This document shows, one piece after another, positions 31,233 through 40,479 of a stretch of DNA of 64,000 bases. The translations under genes were made by a program, and so were the position numbers. Each line of letters starts with the position of its first letter. The stretch's first letter is position 1. The notes beneath the pieces were generated by a model that made no database searches, had not been told where the DNA came from, and saw only the letters and a program-made list of their open reading frames with translations. The DNA comes from Streptomyces sp. YIM 121038. GTDB lineage: Bacteria; Actinomycetota; Actinomycetes; Streptomycetales; Streptomycetaceae. Location: contig NZ_CP030771.1 in assembly GCF_006088715.1 (NCBI RefSeq), forward strand, positions 1,302,001 through 1,366,000. Reading direction: 5' to 3'.

Positions 31233-32684
31233 ATGCGAGCAAGACGCGCCCCCTTCCGCTCCCTCCCGCGCACCCCGCTCCGCACCGCCCTGCTCACCGG
31301 CCTCGCCGCCCTCGCCCTGACCGCCCCGCTGCTGGCCCCCGGCGCGGCGAACGCCGACGTGCCCCCGGCCCCGGGCTGGACCCTCCAGTGGAGCGACGAC
31401 TTCGACGGGCCCGCGCGGTCGCTGCCCTCCGCCGCGAACTGGCAGGTCGACACCGGCCACCACTACCCCGGCGGCCCGGCGAACTGGGGCACCGGCGAGG
31501 TCCAGAACTACACCTCGTCCCCCGACAACCTGGCCCTCGACGGCGGCGGCAACCTCCGCATCACCCCGCTGCGGGACGGCGCGGGCGCCTGGACGTCCGG
31601 CCGCGTCGAGACGCGGCGCGCCGACTTCAAGGCCCCCGCGGGCGGCACGCTCGCCATCGAGAGCCGCATCCGGATGCCGGACGTCACCGGCGAGCAGGCC
31701 CTCGGCTACTGGCCCGCCTTCTGGGCGCTCGGAGCGCCCTACCGGGGCGACTACTGGAACTGGCCGGGCATCGGCGAGTTCGACGTGATGGAGAACGTGA
31801 ACGGGATCGACTCCGTGTGGGGCGTCCTGCACTGCGGCGTCAACCCGGGCGGCCCCTGCGGCGAGACCAACGGCATCGGCGCGAGCCGCGCCTGCCCGGG
31901 CACCTCCTGCCAGTCCGCGTTCCACACGTACCGCTTCGAGTGGGACCGCTCCGCGAGCCCGAACGTGCTGCGCTGGTACGTCGACGGACAGCTGTTCCAC
32001 AGCGTCGACCAGAACCGCGTGGGCGCCGGGGCGTGGAACGACATGACCGGCCACGCCGGGTACTTCATCCTGCTCAACGTCGCGATGGGCGGCGGCTTCC
32101 CCGACGGCGTCGCGGGCCGCGCCACCCCGGTCGCGGCGACGGTGCCGGGCCGGTCCATGCTCGTGGACTACGTGGCGGTGTGGACGCGGGGCGGCACGGG
32201 CGGCGACCCCGGCACACCGTCCACGCTGCACCTGCGCCCCGGCGGCACCCTCGGCGAGGCCACCGGCACCGCCTCTGCCGCGACCCTCGCGTCGGCGGGC
32301 GGCACCAACCACGACGGCACCCCGCACGCCCCGCAGACGTTCACGGCGACCGGCGTGAACGGCACCTACGACGGCGGCCCGACCCAGTTCGACCTGCTCG
32401 TCGACGCGGGCTCCACGGTGGCCAACGGCCAGCAGGTCCGGGTGAGTTACGACCGCACGGGCGACGGCTCCTGGGACCGCACGGAGACCTACCGCTACTT
32501 CGCGACGGACCCGGTGCCGGGCTACGAGCACTACACCCAGGGCCAGGGCCTCAAGACCAGCACGGGCGAGCACGGCCCGATGCGCGGCGGCACCGTCAGG
32601 GTCGAGGTCTGGAACGCGATCGGCAACGGCCCGAGCACCCTGGGCACCGGCAACCAGTCCGTCGTACGGATCCCCTTCGCATGA
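31233..32684 (+). CDS. secreted GH16 endo-beta-glucanase with C-terminal module
   Basis: A 483-residue exported glycosidase. The signal peptide spans about 1-41 (ALTAPLLAPGAANA). The GH16 jelly-roll (about 48-310) carries the catalytic motif GEFDVMEN with nucleophile Glu182, Asp184 and acid/base Glu187, as in beta-1,3-glucanases (laminarinases). A Gly/Thr linker leads to a C-terminal beta module (about 330-483) with SYDRTGDGSWDRTETYRYF, which resembles the glucan-binding modules found on Streptomyces laminarinases. It degrades fungal or plant beta-glucan outside the cell. Expression is probably sugar-inducible through the palindrome upstream. Confidence 0.88.
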   Translation: MRARRAPFRSLPRTPLRTALLTGLAALALTAPLLAPGAANADVPPAPGWTLQWSDDFDGPARSLPSAANWQVDTGHHYPGGPANWGTGEVQNYTSSPDNLALDGGGNLRITPLRDGAGAWTSGRVETRRADFKAPAGGTLAIESRIRMPDVTGEQALGYWPAFWALGAPYRGDYWNWPGIGEFDVMENVNGIDSVWGVLHCGVNPGGPCGETNGIGASRACPGTSCQSAFHTYRFEWDRSASPNVLRWYVDGQLFHSVDQNRVGAGAWNDMTGHAGYFILLNVAMGGGFPDGVAGRATPVAATVPGRSMLVDYVAVWTRGGTGGDPGTPSTLHLRPGGTLGEATGTASAATLASAGGTNHDGTPHAPQTFTATGVNGTYDGGPTQFDLLVDAGSTVANGQQVRVSYDRTGDGSWDRTETYRYFATDPVPGYEHYTQGQGLKTSTGEHGPMRGGTVRVEVWNAIGNGPSTLGTGNQSVVRIPFA

Positions 32685-32876
32685 GGCCGGGGCGGCCCGC
32701 GCCCACCCGTGATCCACTCCCCGAGCGGGTAGCCGGACCAGCACGGGAAGTCGATCTACGACCCCTGACCCGGGGGCCTGCGGGCGGGGCCCCGCGACCG
32801 GCCGTCGCCGACGCGGGGCGGCGCCCCCGGGGCGTGGGCGTCGAGCTCGCCCCGCAGGCCAGTAGACTTCTCGGCT

Positions 32877-33674
32877 GTGGCGGACACCCAGTACGAAGAC
32901 CTGTTGCGGCTAGTGCTCACCTCCGGGACGGCGAAGGCCGACCGGACGGGCACGGGCACCCGAAGTGTCTTCGGGCACCAACTGCGCTACGACCTCTCGC
33001 AGGGGTTCCCGCTGGTCACCACCAAGAAGGTGCACCTGCGCTCCATCGTGTACGAGCTGCTGTGGTTCCTGCGCGGCGACTCGAACGTCGGCTGGCTCCA
33101 GGAGAACAAGGTCACCATCTGGGACGAGTGGGCCGGTCCGAACGGCGAGCTCGGTCCGGTGTACGGCGTCCAGTGGCGTTCCTGGCCCGCGCCGGACGGC
33201 AGGCACATCGACCAGATCAGCGAGGTCCTCGACACGCTGCGCCGGGATCCGGACTCCCGCCGCATGATCGTCTCCGCGTGGAACGTCGCCGAGCTCGACA
33301 AGATGGCCCTCGCCCCGTGCCACGCCTTCTTCCAGTTCTACGTCGCCGACGGCAAGCTCTCCTGCCAGCTGTACCAGCGCAGCGCGGACCTGTTCCTCGG
33401 CGTCCCGTTCAACATCGCCAGCTACGCCCTGCTCACGCACATGGTGGCGCAGCAGGTCGGCCTCGAACCGGGTGACTTCATCTGGACCGGCGGCGACTGC
33501 CACATCTACGACAACCACGTGGAGCAGGTGACCGAGCAGCTCTCGCGCACCCCGTACGCGTTCCCCCGGCTGCGGCTGCGACAGGCCGATTCGCTCTTCG
33601 ACTACGCCTACGCCGACGTGGAGGTGCTCGACTACCAGCACCACCCGGCCATCAAGGCTCCGGTCGCGGTATGA
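32877..33674 (+). CDS. thyA: thymidylate synthase
   Basis: A 265-residue enzyme that methylates dUMP to dTMP with methylenetetrahydrofolate, releasing dihydrofolate. The start is GTG 32877. Catalytic Cys148 is in [12 protein letters not shown]; the Arg pair [29 protein letters not shown] and [11 protein letters not shown] are intact, and the C-terminus IKAPVAV matches the family. Length is as in the E. coli enzyme. It overlaps folA by four bases (ATGA), pairing dihydrofolate production with its recycling. The 192 bases upstream hold no gene. Confidence 0.97.
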   Translation: MADTQYEDLLRLVLTSGTAKADRTGTGTRSVFGHQLRYDLSQGFPLVTTKKVHLRSIVYELLWFLRGDSNVGWLQENKVTIWDEWAGPNGELGPVYGVQWRSWPAPDGRHIDQISEVLDTLRRDPDSRRMIVSAWNVAELDKMALAPCHAFFQFYVADGKLSCQLYQRSADLFLGVPFNIASYALLTHMVAQQVGLEPGDFIWTGGDCHIYDNHVEQVTEQLSRTPYAFPRLRLRQADSLFDYAYADVEVLDYQHHPAIKAPVAV

Positions 33675-34195
33675 GCACCGGAGCGGGCGGCATGCACGTC
33701 GGGCTGATCTGGGCCCAGACCCGCGAGGGCGTGATCGGCGCGGGCAACGCCATTCCGTGGCGCCTGCCGGAGGACATGGCGCACTTCAAGGCCACCACGC
33801 TCGGTCATCCCGTGGTGATGGGCCGCAAGACGTGGGACTCGCTGCCGCCGCGCTTCCGCCCGCTGCCCGGCAGGCGCAACGTCGTGGTGACGCGCGATCC
33901 GCACTGGGCCGCCGAGGGCGCGGACCGCGCCGGGTCCGTCGCCGAGGCCCTGGAGCGCGCGGCCGAGCCGCTGGACTCGGTGACCCCCGTCGCGGCCTGG
34001 GTCATCGGCGGCGGGGAGATCTACCGGGCGGCCCTGGAATTCGCCACGACGCTCTCGGTGACGGAGATCGACACGGTGGTGGCCGGCGACACCTACGCCC
34101 CGACCCCGGACCCGACGTGGAGCGTCACCGAGGACAAGGGCTGGCAGTCCTCCACGACGGGCCTGCGCTACCGCATCCGCACCTACACTCGGTAA
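33671..34195 (+). CDS. folA: dihydrofolate reductase
   Basis: A 174-residue NADPH-dependent enzyme regenerating tetrahydrofolate after thymidylate synthesis. Landmarks are [20 protein letters not shown] (nucleotide loop), [12 protein letters not shown] with the catalytic acid, [21 protein letters not shown] and [13 protein letters not shown]. The start overlaps the thyA stop, so the two are translationally coupled. Confidence 0.96.
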   Translation: MSTGAGGMHVGLIWAQTREGVIGAGNAIPWRLPEDMAHFKATTLGHPVVMGRKTWDSLPPRFRPLPGRRNVVVTRDPHWAAEGADRAGSVAEALERAAEPLDSVTPVAAWVIGGGEIYRAALEFATTLSVTEIDTVVAGDTYAPTPDPTWSVTEDKGWQSSTTGLRYRIRTYTR

Positions 34196-34241
34196 CGGTC
34201 CGCTCACCGCACCGAGCGCGGCCCCTGGGGCTGCCGCGCGC

Positions 34242-35354
34242 TCACCCGTCGTACCGGATCCGGAAGCGGTCCACGGACGCCGGGTCGCGGTCGACGACGT
34301 GGACCGGTGGCCAGGACCACTGCCACACGCCGATCCCCGGCGTGCGGGAGAAGCGGATGCGCCCGCGGGTGCCTTCGACGTCGACGTGCGGCCAGGACGC
34401 GGCGACGCCCGCCCGGTCCGTGCCGTGCGAGCGCAGCACGTCGGCGAGGACGGCGATCGTGTCGTAGCCCTCGAAGCCGACGAAGGAGGGCGTCACCGCG
34501 AGCTGCTCGCGCAGGGCCTTCTCGACGCGGGCCCCGAGGGGTCCGAGGCTTTCGGGGAGATAGCGCAGGAACGGGATCCCCGCGCCGTCGGCACCCAGCA
34601 GCGACGCCCATTCAGGGAGCTCGGGCTGGCCCGCCGGGGCGCCGATCAGGACCTCGGCGAGGCGCCCGTCGCGGCGTACGGACCGCACGAGGGGCACCGC
34701 GGGCTCCGGGTGGCCGACGAGGAGCAGCAGTGCCGTCGCGCGCTGGTCGACGAGCGCGTCGCACACCGCTTCGGGGGTGAGCGCGCTCATGTCGAGCTCG
34801 ATGACGGTGCCGCCGCGCGGAGCGAGGCGGTCCCGCAGGACGCGGATGCCGGAGGCCCAGTAGACGCTCGTCTGCACCGCCACGGCGATGCGGCGGTGGC
34901 CCGCGGCGAGGAGGAAGTCCGCGTAGGTCCGCCAGCCGTGGGACTGCGCCGGGGCGATGCGCGCGACCCAGTCGGTCGGCCCGTCGGTGAGCGCGTCGAG
35001 CACCGCCGAGGAGCAGAGGAACGGCAGGCCGAGGGCGTCGGCCCGGGCGGCGGCGGAGCGGGCGACGACGCTGTGGTACTCCCCCGCCACGGCGGCCACG
35101 CCCAGACCGGCCAGCTCGTCCACGGCCGCCGCGGCCCGGAGGGGATCGGCCGCGGTGTCCCGGACCACCAGCTCCAGCGGCCGTCCGCCGATCCCGCCGG
35201 CCTCGTTGACGTCGCGGACGGCGAGTTCCAGTCCGGCGAGCAGCTGGCGGCCCGCCTCGGCCCAGCCGGGCCGGGTGAGCGGAGCGAGGGCGCCGATCCG
35301 GACGGACGGGCCGTCAGGGCGCCCCGCTCCAGGGGCTGATGGTGGCGTACTCAT
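34242..35354 (-). CDS. ABC-type substrate-binding-like protein without signal peptide
   Basis: A 370-residue protein of the Leu/Ile/Val-binding (Peripla_BP_6) fold, opening with VRIGALAPLTRPGWAEAGRQ and LELAVRDVNEAGGIGGRPLE and containing the two alternating domains. ATG 35354 follows GGGGAGA by nine bases; neither this start nor an earlier one gives a signal peptide or lipobox. No permease or ATPase gene is near. Cytosolic members of this fold act as ligand sensors, in the manner of AmiC, so a sensing role is as likely as transport. Confidence 0.75.
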   Translation of the reverse strand: MSTPPSAPGAGRPDGPSVRIGALAPLTRPGWAEAGRQLLAGLELAVRDVNEAGGIGGRPLELVVRDTAADPLRAAAAVDELAGLGVAAVAGEYHSVVARSAAARADALGLPFLCSSAVLDALTDGPTDWVARIAPAQSHGWRTYADFLLAAGHRRIAVAVQTSVYWASGIRVLRDRLAPRGGTVIELDMSALTPEAVCDALVDQRATALLLLVGHPEPAVPLVRSVRRDGRLAEVLIGAPAGQPELPEWASLLGADGAGIPFLRYLPESLGPLGARVEKALREQLAVTPSFVGFEGYDTIAVLADVLRSHGTDRAGVAASWPHVDVEGTRGRIRFSRTPGIGVWQWSWPPVHVVDRDPASVDRFRIRYDG

Positions 35355-35431
35355 GCGTCGGTGTCTCCCCGTGTGACGGTGGCTGTCGGACATTGATCCA
35401 CCGCCGCCGCCCGCGGGCAACCGGTTTTCCC

Positions 35432-36577
35432 TCAGCCGGGCTGCCGGGCCCTTCGGGCGGGGCCCGCGTGGCGGCCCTTGCCGCGCCGGGTCTCCTTGAA
35501 GGCCCACGCCATCTTCGGTTCCATCGCGAAGCGGAACAGGCGCTGCACGGGCGGGGTGCACAGGAGGGTGACGACGGTGGCGGCGATCAGGGTCACGGCG
35601 ACCGCGCCGAGCGGCCGGTGGATCCAGTCGTGCTCGTACCAGTCCCAGAACCGGGAGCCCTTGGCGAGGAAGCCGTGCAGGAGGTAGCCGTACAGGGTGC
35701 CCGCGCCGAGCGCGGTGCACCACAGCCTGCGGCCCGGCACCCAGGCGAAGAAGCAGGCGACCAGGAGCAGGGAGCAGCCGAACATCGCCAGGGTCATGAC
35801 GCCGCCGGCCCAGCCGGGGGCGGCCAGCTCCTGGGCGCTGTCGCGGCGGTAGAACCAGGCCGCGTTCATGCGCGGCGCCGCCCAGTAGGCGAACAGCAGG
35901 GCCGCGGCGAAGACGGGGACGGCCAGGACGCGGGCCTCGCGGCGGCGCACGATGCGGAAGTGCTCCGGCTTCAGACACAGGCCGAGGACGAAGAACGGCA
36001 GGAACTGCAGGACCCGTTGGAGGTCCAGGTCGTCGCCGATCTCGGGGGACGCGGAGGCGAGCACCGCGATGGCGAGCGCGAGCGGGACGGGCCAGCGCAC
36101 GATCTTCCACACCGGCGTGGTCAGGCGCCAGATGAACAGGGCGGCCAGGAACCACGTCAGGTACCAGGGGTCGAGGAGGCTGACGGGGTACGTCGGGTCG
36201 TCGTCCGCCCAGCGCTTGAACAGCGTGTACGCCGCCTCGAAGAGGACGTAGGGGACGGCGATGCCCGTCACCAGGCGGCGCAGGCGTCCCGGGCTCGCGT
36301 CGAAGCTCCGCGAGAAGTAGCCGGAGATGACGATGAACGCGGGCATGTGGAAGGCGTAGACGGTGATGTAGAGCGCCGCCGCGGCACGGCTGTCGTCGCG
36401 CAGCGGCTCCCAGGCGTGGCCCATCGCCACCAGGACGATCGCCAGGTACTTGGCGTTGTCGAAGAAGGAGTCCCGCTTGGCGACGGCCGCCGGTCTGACC
36501 TGCGGTTGCGGCGGCGTGGGGCGGTCCGGCGTACGCGTGCGTTCCGGGACGCGGGGCAGACGCAGCGTGTCAGTCAC
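35432..36577 (-). CDS. membrane acyltransferase (fucose 4-O-acetylase-like)
   Basis: A 381-residue integral membrane protein with about ten hydrophobic segments. The N-terminal part FFDNAKYLAIVLVAMGHAW and YAFHMPAFIVISGYFSRSF are the acyltransferase-3/COG3594 motifs, with the conserved His in the first cytoplasmic region. Such enzymes O-acetylate cell-surface sugars or glycolipids. GTG 36577 is chosen because GGGAGG lies just upstream. A basic tail (RRGKGRHAGPARRARQ) ends the protein. Confidence 0.85.
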   Translation of the reverse strand: MTDTLRLPRVPERTRTPDRPTPPQPQVRPAAVAKRDSFFDNAKYLAIVLVAMGHAWEPLRDDSRAAAALYITVYAFHMPAFIVISGYFSRSFDASPGRLRRLVTGIAVPYVLFEAAYTLFKRWADDDPTYPVSLLDPWYLTWFLAALFIWRLTTPVWKIVRWPVPLALAIAVLASASPEIGDDLDLQRVLQFLPFFVLGLCLKPEHFRIVRRREARVLAVPVFAAALLFAYWAAPRMNAAWFYRRDSAQELAAPGWAGGVMTLAMFGCSLLLVACFFAWVPGRRLWCTALGAGTLYGYLLHGFLAKGSRFWDWYEHDWIHRPLGAVAVTLIAATVVTLLCTPPVQRLFRFAMEPKMAWAFKETRRGKGRHAGPARRARQPG

Positions 36578-36713
36578 GGGCCCTCCCGAGGGAACCCGGG
36601 AGGCCGCACGCACGTCCTACGTCAACTGTGGGGGAGGGGGAGGCGCTGGACATCCCCAGCACCTTCCCACTCCCCTTGTGGCCCGTTCAACCCTCGCACG
36701 TGTGACCCACCGC

Positions 36714-37745
36714 TCACACGTCGGCAGGGACCGCGGGATCCGGGCCGACGAGTTCGGACAGGACGTCCTCCATCGTGACGAAACCGATGACGGTGCCCTT
36801 GTCGCCGGTGACGGCGGCCAGATGGCTGTCCATGGCGCGCAGCGCGGTGAGGGTGTCGTCGAGCGGGGTGTCGATGCTGACCCGCGTCAGCGGATGCAGC
36901 ACGCCCCGGGCGAAGGGCCGGTCCCGGTCGGCGGTGCCGAGCGTGTCCTTGATGTGCAGATAGCCGAGCAGGGCGCCGCCCGCGCCGGTGACCGGGAAGC
37001 GGGAGAAGCCGGCCTCGGCGGCCACCCGTTGCAGACGGGCCGGGGTGACGGTGTCGTCGACGGTGCGCATGCGCGCGACCGGGACGAGGATCTCGCCGAC
37101 CGGGCGCGTGCCCAGCTCCAGGGCGTCCCGCAGCCGTTCGCCGTCGGCGGCCGAGAGGAGGCCCGCCTGGCTGGAGTCCAGGACCATGCGGGCGAGTTGG
37201 TCGTCGGTGAAGACGGCCTCGACCTCGTCCTTCGGCTCCACCCGCGCCAGTTTCAGCAGGCCGTTGGCGAACGCGTTGACGCCGAAGACCAGAGGGCGCA
37301 GGGCGCGGGTGAGCGCGACCAGGGGCGGGCCGAGGAGCAGTGCGGTCGGGACGGGCGCGGCGAGCGCGATGTTCTTGGGGACCATCTCGCCGATCAGCAT
37401 GTGCAGATACGTCGCCACGGTCAGGGCGATGACGAAGGCGATGGGGTGGACGAGCGCGCCGGGGACGCGGGCCGCCTCGAAGGCGGGCTCCAGGAGATGG
37501 GCGATGGCGGGTTCGGCGACGGCGCCGAGCACCAGGGAGGAGACGGTGATGCCGAGCTGGGCGGTGGCCATCATCGCGGAGATGTGCTCGACGCCCCACA
37601 GCGTGACGCGGGCCCGGCGGTTGCCCTCCTGGGCCCGGGGCTCGATCTGGCTGCGGCGCACGGAGATCAGGGCGAACTCGGCGCCGACGAAGAAGGCGTT
37701 GGTCAGCAGGGTCAGGGCGCCGATGAGGAGCTGCACGGTGGTCAT
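36714..37745 (-). CDS. CNNM/CorC-family membrane protein (DUF21-CBS), short form
   Basis: A 343-residue protein with an N-terminal DUF21 domain of about four membrane segments (1-180; NAFFVGAEFALISVRR, HMLIGEMVPKNIAL) and a CBS pair (about 200-335; VPVARMRTVDDTV, SRFPVTGAGGALLGYLHIKD, GFVTMEDVLSELVG). The C-terminal CorC_HlyC domain of its larger neighbour is missing. The pair overlaps by four bases (ATGA) and probably forms a heteromeric Mg/Co ion transporter or exporter. Confidence 0.87.
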   Translation of the reverse strand: MTTVQLLIGALTLLTNAFFVGAEFALISVRRSQIEPRAQEGNRRARVTLWGVEHISAMMATAQLGITVSSLVLGAVAEPAIAHLLEPAFEAARVPGALVHPIAFVIALTVATYLHMLIGEMVPKNIALAAPVPTALLLGPPLVALTRALRPLVFGVNAFANGLLKLARVEPKDEVEAVFTDDQLARMVLDSSQAGLLSAADGERLRDALELGTRPVGEILVPVARMRTVDDTVTPARLQRVAAEAGFSRFPVTGAGGALLGYLHIKDTLGTADRDRPFARGVLHPLTRVSIDTPLDDTLTALRAMDSHLAAVTGDKGTVIGFVTMEDVLSELVGPDPAVPADV

Positions 37746-39070
37746 CGGGCGTCCTCCATGACCTTGCGCGCGGCGGGCGCGAGGATGCGGACGCGGTCGG
37801 CGCGGTGGTGGTCGACCGCGAGGACGGTGAGCCGCCACCCGTCGACGTCGACGCCGTCCTCCTGGGCGGGGATGCGGGCGAGGCGGGTGGCGATCAGCCC
37901 CGCCAGGGTCTCGTACGGGCCGTCGGGCGCGGGCAGGCCGATGGCGTCGAGCTGGTCGATGCGGACGCCGCCGTCGGCCTCCCACGCGGCCCGGCCGTCC
38001 CGGTCGGGCGCCGCGGGCACCAGGTCGGGGACCTCCACGGGGTCGTGCTCGTCGCGGACCTCGCCCACGACCTCCTCGACGATGTCCTCGACGGTGGCGA
38101 CCCCGGCGGTGCCGCCGTACTCATCGATGACGACGGCCATGGTCCGGGTCGCCCGCAGGCGCTCCAGGAGCCGGTCGGCGGGCAGGCTGTCGGGCACCAG
38201 GAGCGGCTCGGTCGCCAGGTCGGTGACCGGGGTGAGCCGCCGCTCGTCCGGGTCGAGGGCGAGGACGTCGCGGATGTGGACGCTGCCGACGACCTCGTCG
38301 AGGCTGTCGCGGTAGACGGGGAAGCGGGACAGGCCGGTGGCGTGGGTGAGGTTCGCCGCGTCCTGCGCGGTGGCGTGGACCTCCAGGGCGCGGACGTCCA
38401 CGCGCGGGGTCATCACGTTCTCGGCGGTCAGCTCGCTCAGGTGCAGGGTGCGGACGAAGAGTTCGGCGGAGTCGGGCTCGATGGCGCCCTCGGCGGCCGA
38501 GTGCCGGGCCAGGGCGACGAGTTCGTCCGGGGTGCGGGCGGAGGCCAGCTCCTCGGCGGGCTCCAGTCCGACGCGGCGGACGAACCGGTTCGCGGTGTCG
38601 TTCAGATGCCGGATGAAGGGCCCGAACGCCGCGGTGAAGCCGCGCTGCGGATCGGCCACCACCTTGGCGACGGCCAGCGGGCGCGAGATCGCCCAGTTCT
38701 TCGGCACCAGCTCACCGATGACCATCAGGACCACGGTGGACAGCACGACCCCGAGGACGGTGGCCACGGCCGGGGCGGCCCCGCCGAGGCCCGCGCCCCG
38801 CAGCGGTCCGCGCAGCAGCGCGGCGAGGGACGGCTCGGCGAGCATGCCGATCACCAGGGAGGTGACGGTGATGCCGAGCTGGGCGCCGGAGAGCTGGAAG
38901 GTCAGGCTCCGTGCCGCCTTCAGGGCGCCCCGCGCGCCCCGCTCCCCGGCCGCGGCGGCCTGCTCCAGGTCACCGCGCTCGACGGTGGTCAGCGAGAACT
39001 CGGCGGCCACGAACACGGCGCAGGCGAGCGTGAGGAGCAGGGCCAGGAGCAGCAGCAGGACCTCGGTCAC
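37742..39070 (-). CDS. CNNM/CorC-family membrane protein (DUF21-CBS-CorC), long form
   Basis: A 442-residue protein: DUF21 (1-190; FVAAEFSLTTVERGDL, MVIGELVPKNWAIS), a CBS pair (about 210-335; VMTPRVDVRALEV, SRFPVYRDSLDEVVGSVHI, VVIDEYGGTAGVATVEDIVE) and the CorC_HlyC domain (about 350-430). This is the full architecture of bacterial CNNM magnesium transport proteins. It precedes the short form in one operon. Confidence 0.9.
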   Translation of the reverse strand: MTEVLLLLLALLLTLACAVFVAAEFSLTTVERGDLEQAAAAGERGARGALKAARSLTFQLSGAQLGITVTSLVIGMLAEPSLAALLRGPLRGAGLGGAAPAVATVLGVVLSTVVLMVIGELVPKNWAISRPLAVAKVVADPQRGFTAAFGPFIRHLNDTANRFVRRVGLEPAEELASARTPDELVALARHSAAEGAIEPDSAELFVRTLHLSELTAENVMTPRVDVRALEVHATAQDAANLTHATGLSRFPVYRDSLDEVVGSVHIRDVLALDPDERRLTPVTDLATEPLLVPDSLPADRLLERLRATRTMAVVIDEYGGTAGVATVEDIVEEVVGEVRDEHDPVEVPDLVPAAPDRDGRAAWEADGGVRIDQLDAIGLPAPDGPYETLAGLIATRLARIPAQEDGVDVDGWRLTVLAVDHHRADRVRILAPAARKVMEDAR

Positions 39071-39190
39071 CGTGCCACCCCCGTTCCCTCAACCTCCGGC
39101 TGCGGGCAGGGAATGGCACGGTTGGTACTGGGAGGCTCACCCATCGCGGGTCCGTGGCTCCTTCTGGTGACGTGTACGCGGATCAAGGTC

Positions 39191-39215
39191 AGCGAGCGCC
39201 GGCGCGGCGCTCGCT
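39191..39215. terminator. hairpin after the flavodoxin gene
   Basis: AGCGAGCGCC (39191-39200) pairs with GGCGCTCGCT (39206-39215) around a five-base loop. Read on the minus strand it follows the flavodoxin-like gene by 43 bases and precedes the CNNM promoter. Confidence 0.55.
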
Positions 39216-39217
39216 TC

Positions 39218-39230
39218 TACAGTCACTGTA
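39218..39230. promoter_or_regulatory. 13-base palindrome
   Basis: TACAGT-C-ACTGTA is perfect and lies two bases from the hairpin at 39191-39215, in the 187-base gap upstream of the CNNM operon. It could be an operator for that operon, about 148 bases before the start, or an accessory termination structure. Confidence 0.4.
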
Positions 39231-39257
39231 AAGGAACGGCAAAGCCCGCGACAGGGG

Positions 39258-39752
39258 TCAGGCCTTCCGCGGGCCCCGCGCAGCCGTCTCGCCGATTCGC
39301 GCCGGCAGGCCCGCGGCGAACGCGCGCGCCGCTTCCAGATCGGCCGCGTCGGGCCGCCCCTTGCGGATGCCGCCGACGGGCTTGAAGAGGCCCCAGGTGT
39401 CCCAGGCCCGGCAGGAGAAGGTGTCGACCACGTCGAAGTCCCGCCGCTCCAGGAGCCGCACGAGGGGCCGGGTGAAGGGCCGGAACGGCGCTTCGGGAAG
39501 CCCGCTGGTGGCGAACACGAACGCGCTGCGGCGCTCCCCCGGCGGGAGGGACGCGGCCAGCTCGCGCAGCCGCGGATGGAGGGCCATCGAGTAGACCCCC
39601 GAGCCGAAGCCCACGAGGTCGCACGTGGCCAGTTCCGCGGCGTCGACCTCTTCGGGGGCGACGACAAGGGCGTCCAGGGCGCGCCCCATGACGTCGGCGA
39701 CCTTCTTCGTGTTGCCGTGCGACACGGAAACGCACACGATCATGGCCTTCAC
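39258..39752 (-). CDS. flavodoxin-domain protein
   Basis: A 164-residue protein. GTG 39752 has GAGAGGAG six bases upstream; the fold begins at once with KAMIVCVSVSHGNTKKVADV, where SHGNTKK is the FMN phosphate loop. DLVGFGSGVYSMALHPRL and AFVFATSGLP are the second and third flavin loops. It resembles protoporphyrinogen oxidase HemG/flavodoxin-5 type proteins. Redox partner unknown. Confidence 0.85.
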   Translation of the reverse strand: MKAMIVCVSVSHGNTKKVADVMGRALDALVVAPEEVDAAELATCDLVGFGSGVYSMALHPRLRELAASLPPGERRSAFVFATSGLPEAPFRPFTRPLVRLLERRDFDVVDTFSCRAWDTWGLFKPVGGIRKGRPDAADLEAARAFAAGLPARIGETAARGPRKA

Positions 39753-39895
39753 GGCGATGCTCCTCTCGTTGCGGGCGCCCATAGGACACGGCCCGGGCCG
39801 CGAGCGTGACACCGGCCGTCTGTGACCTGCGTCACCGGCCGCGCTCGCACGGCCCCTCTCCCCGCCCCGGGAGCGCCTTGGCTACGATCTCCGCG

Positions 39896-40333
39896 ATGAG
39901 CAATCGGCGGCAGGGCACCGGGAGCACGGCGGGACGCGTCGTGCCGTTGCTCGTGCTGCGCTGCGCGGCCCTGTTCGCCGTGCTGGTGTGGATGCTCCCG
40001 GTGTGCGGCCACGCCTCGAACGCGGCGGCGCCCGCGCCGGTCACCTCTGCCGCGTCCCAGGCGAGCGGGACGACCTCTCCCGCGACTGGTACGAACGTTC
40101 CATCCGGACGCGGACATGCTTGCCCGGACACGGAGCACGGGCCCGGCGACGCGCACTGCCGCCCGGTCTCCGGGGCCACCGTCGCCACCGGCTCCCCCGC
40201 GCCGGTGCCGCTCCCGCTGTCGGCGGACGTGACCGCGGCGCCCTGGGCGGCGGAGTCCCTGGCCCCGCGCGGGGCACCGGCCGATCCCGCCCCCGCCCCC
40301 GGCATCCATCAGTTGCAGGTCCAGCGGACCTAG
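39896..40333 (+). CDS. small secreted or membrane-anchored protein of unknown function
   Basis: A 145-residue protein with one N-terminal hydrophobic segment (about 18-38, VVPLLVLRCAALFAVLVWML) and an Ala/Pro/Thr-rich exposed tail containing two cysteines in GHACPDTEHGPGDAHCRPV. It precedes the DUF3105 and DsbA genes on the same strand by 146 bases. I do not recognise a family. The coding bias and the ATG at 39896 make it credible. Confidence 0.6.
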   Translation: MSNRRQGTGSTAGRVVPLLVLRCAALFAVLVWMLPVCGHASNAAAPAPVTSAASQASGTTSPATGTNVPSGRGHACPDTEHGPGDAHCRPVSGATVATGSPAPVPLPLSADVTAAPWAAESLAPRGAPADPAPAPGIHQLQVQRT

Positions 40334-40479
40334 GAGCGGCCCCCGCACGGCCCGGCGCCCGTCGCCGTACGGCCGTGGACCGCCGCTTCCCCCTGCCGCC
40401 GCGACCGTCGGCGCGCAGGCCGCCGACCAGTCGCAACGCACTGCCGCACGCCTCCGTGCGGCGGGGACAAGGACATGCC

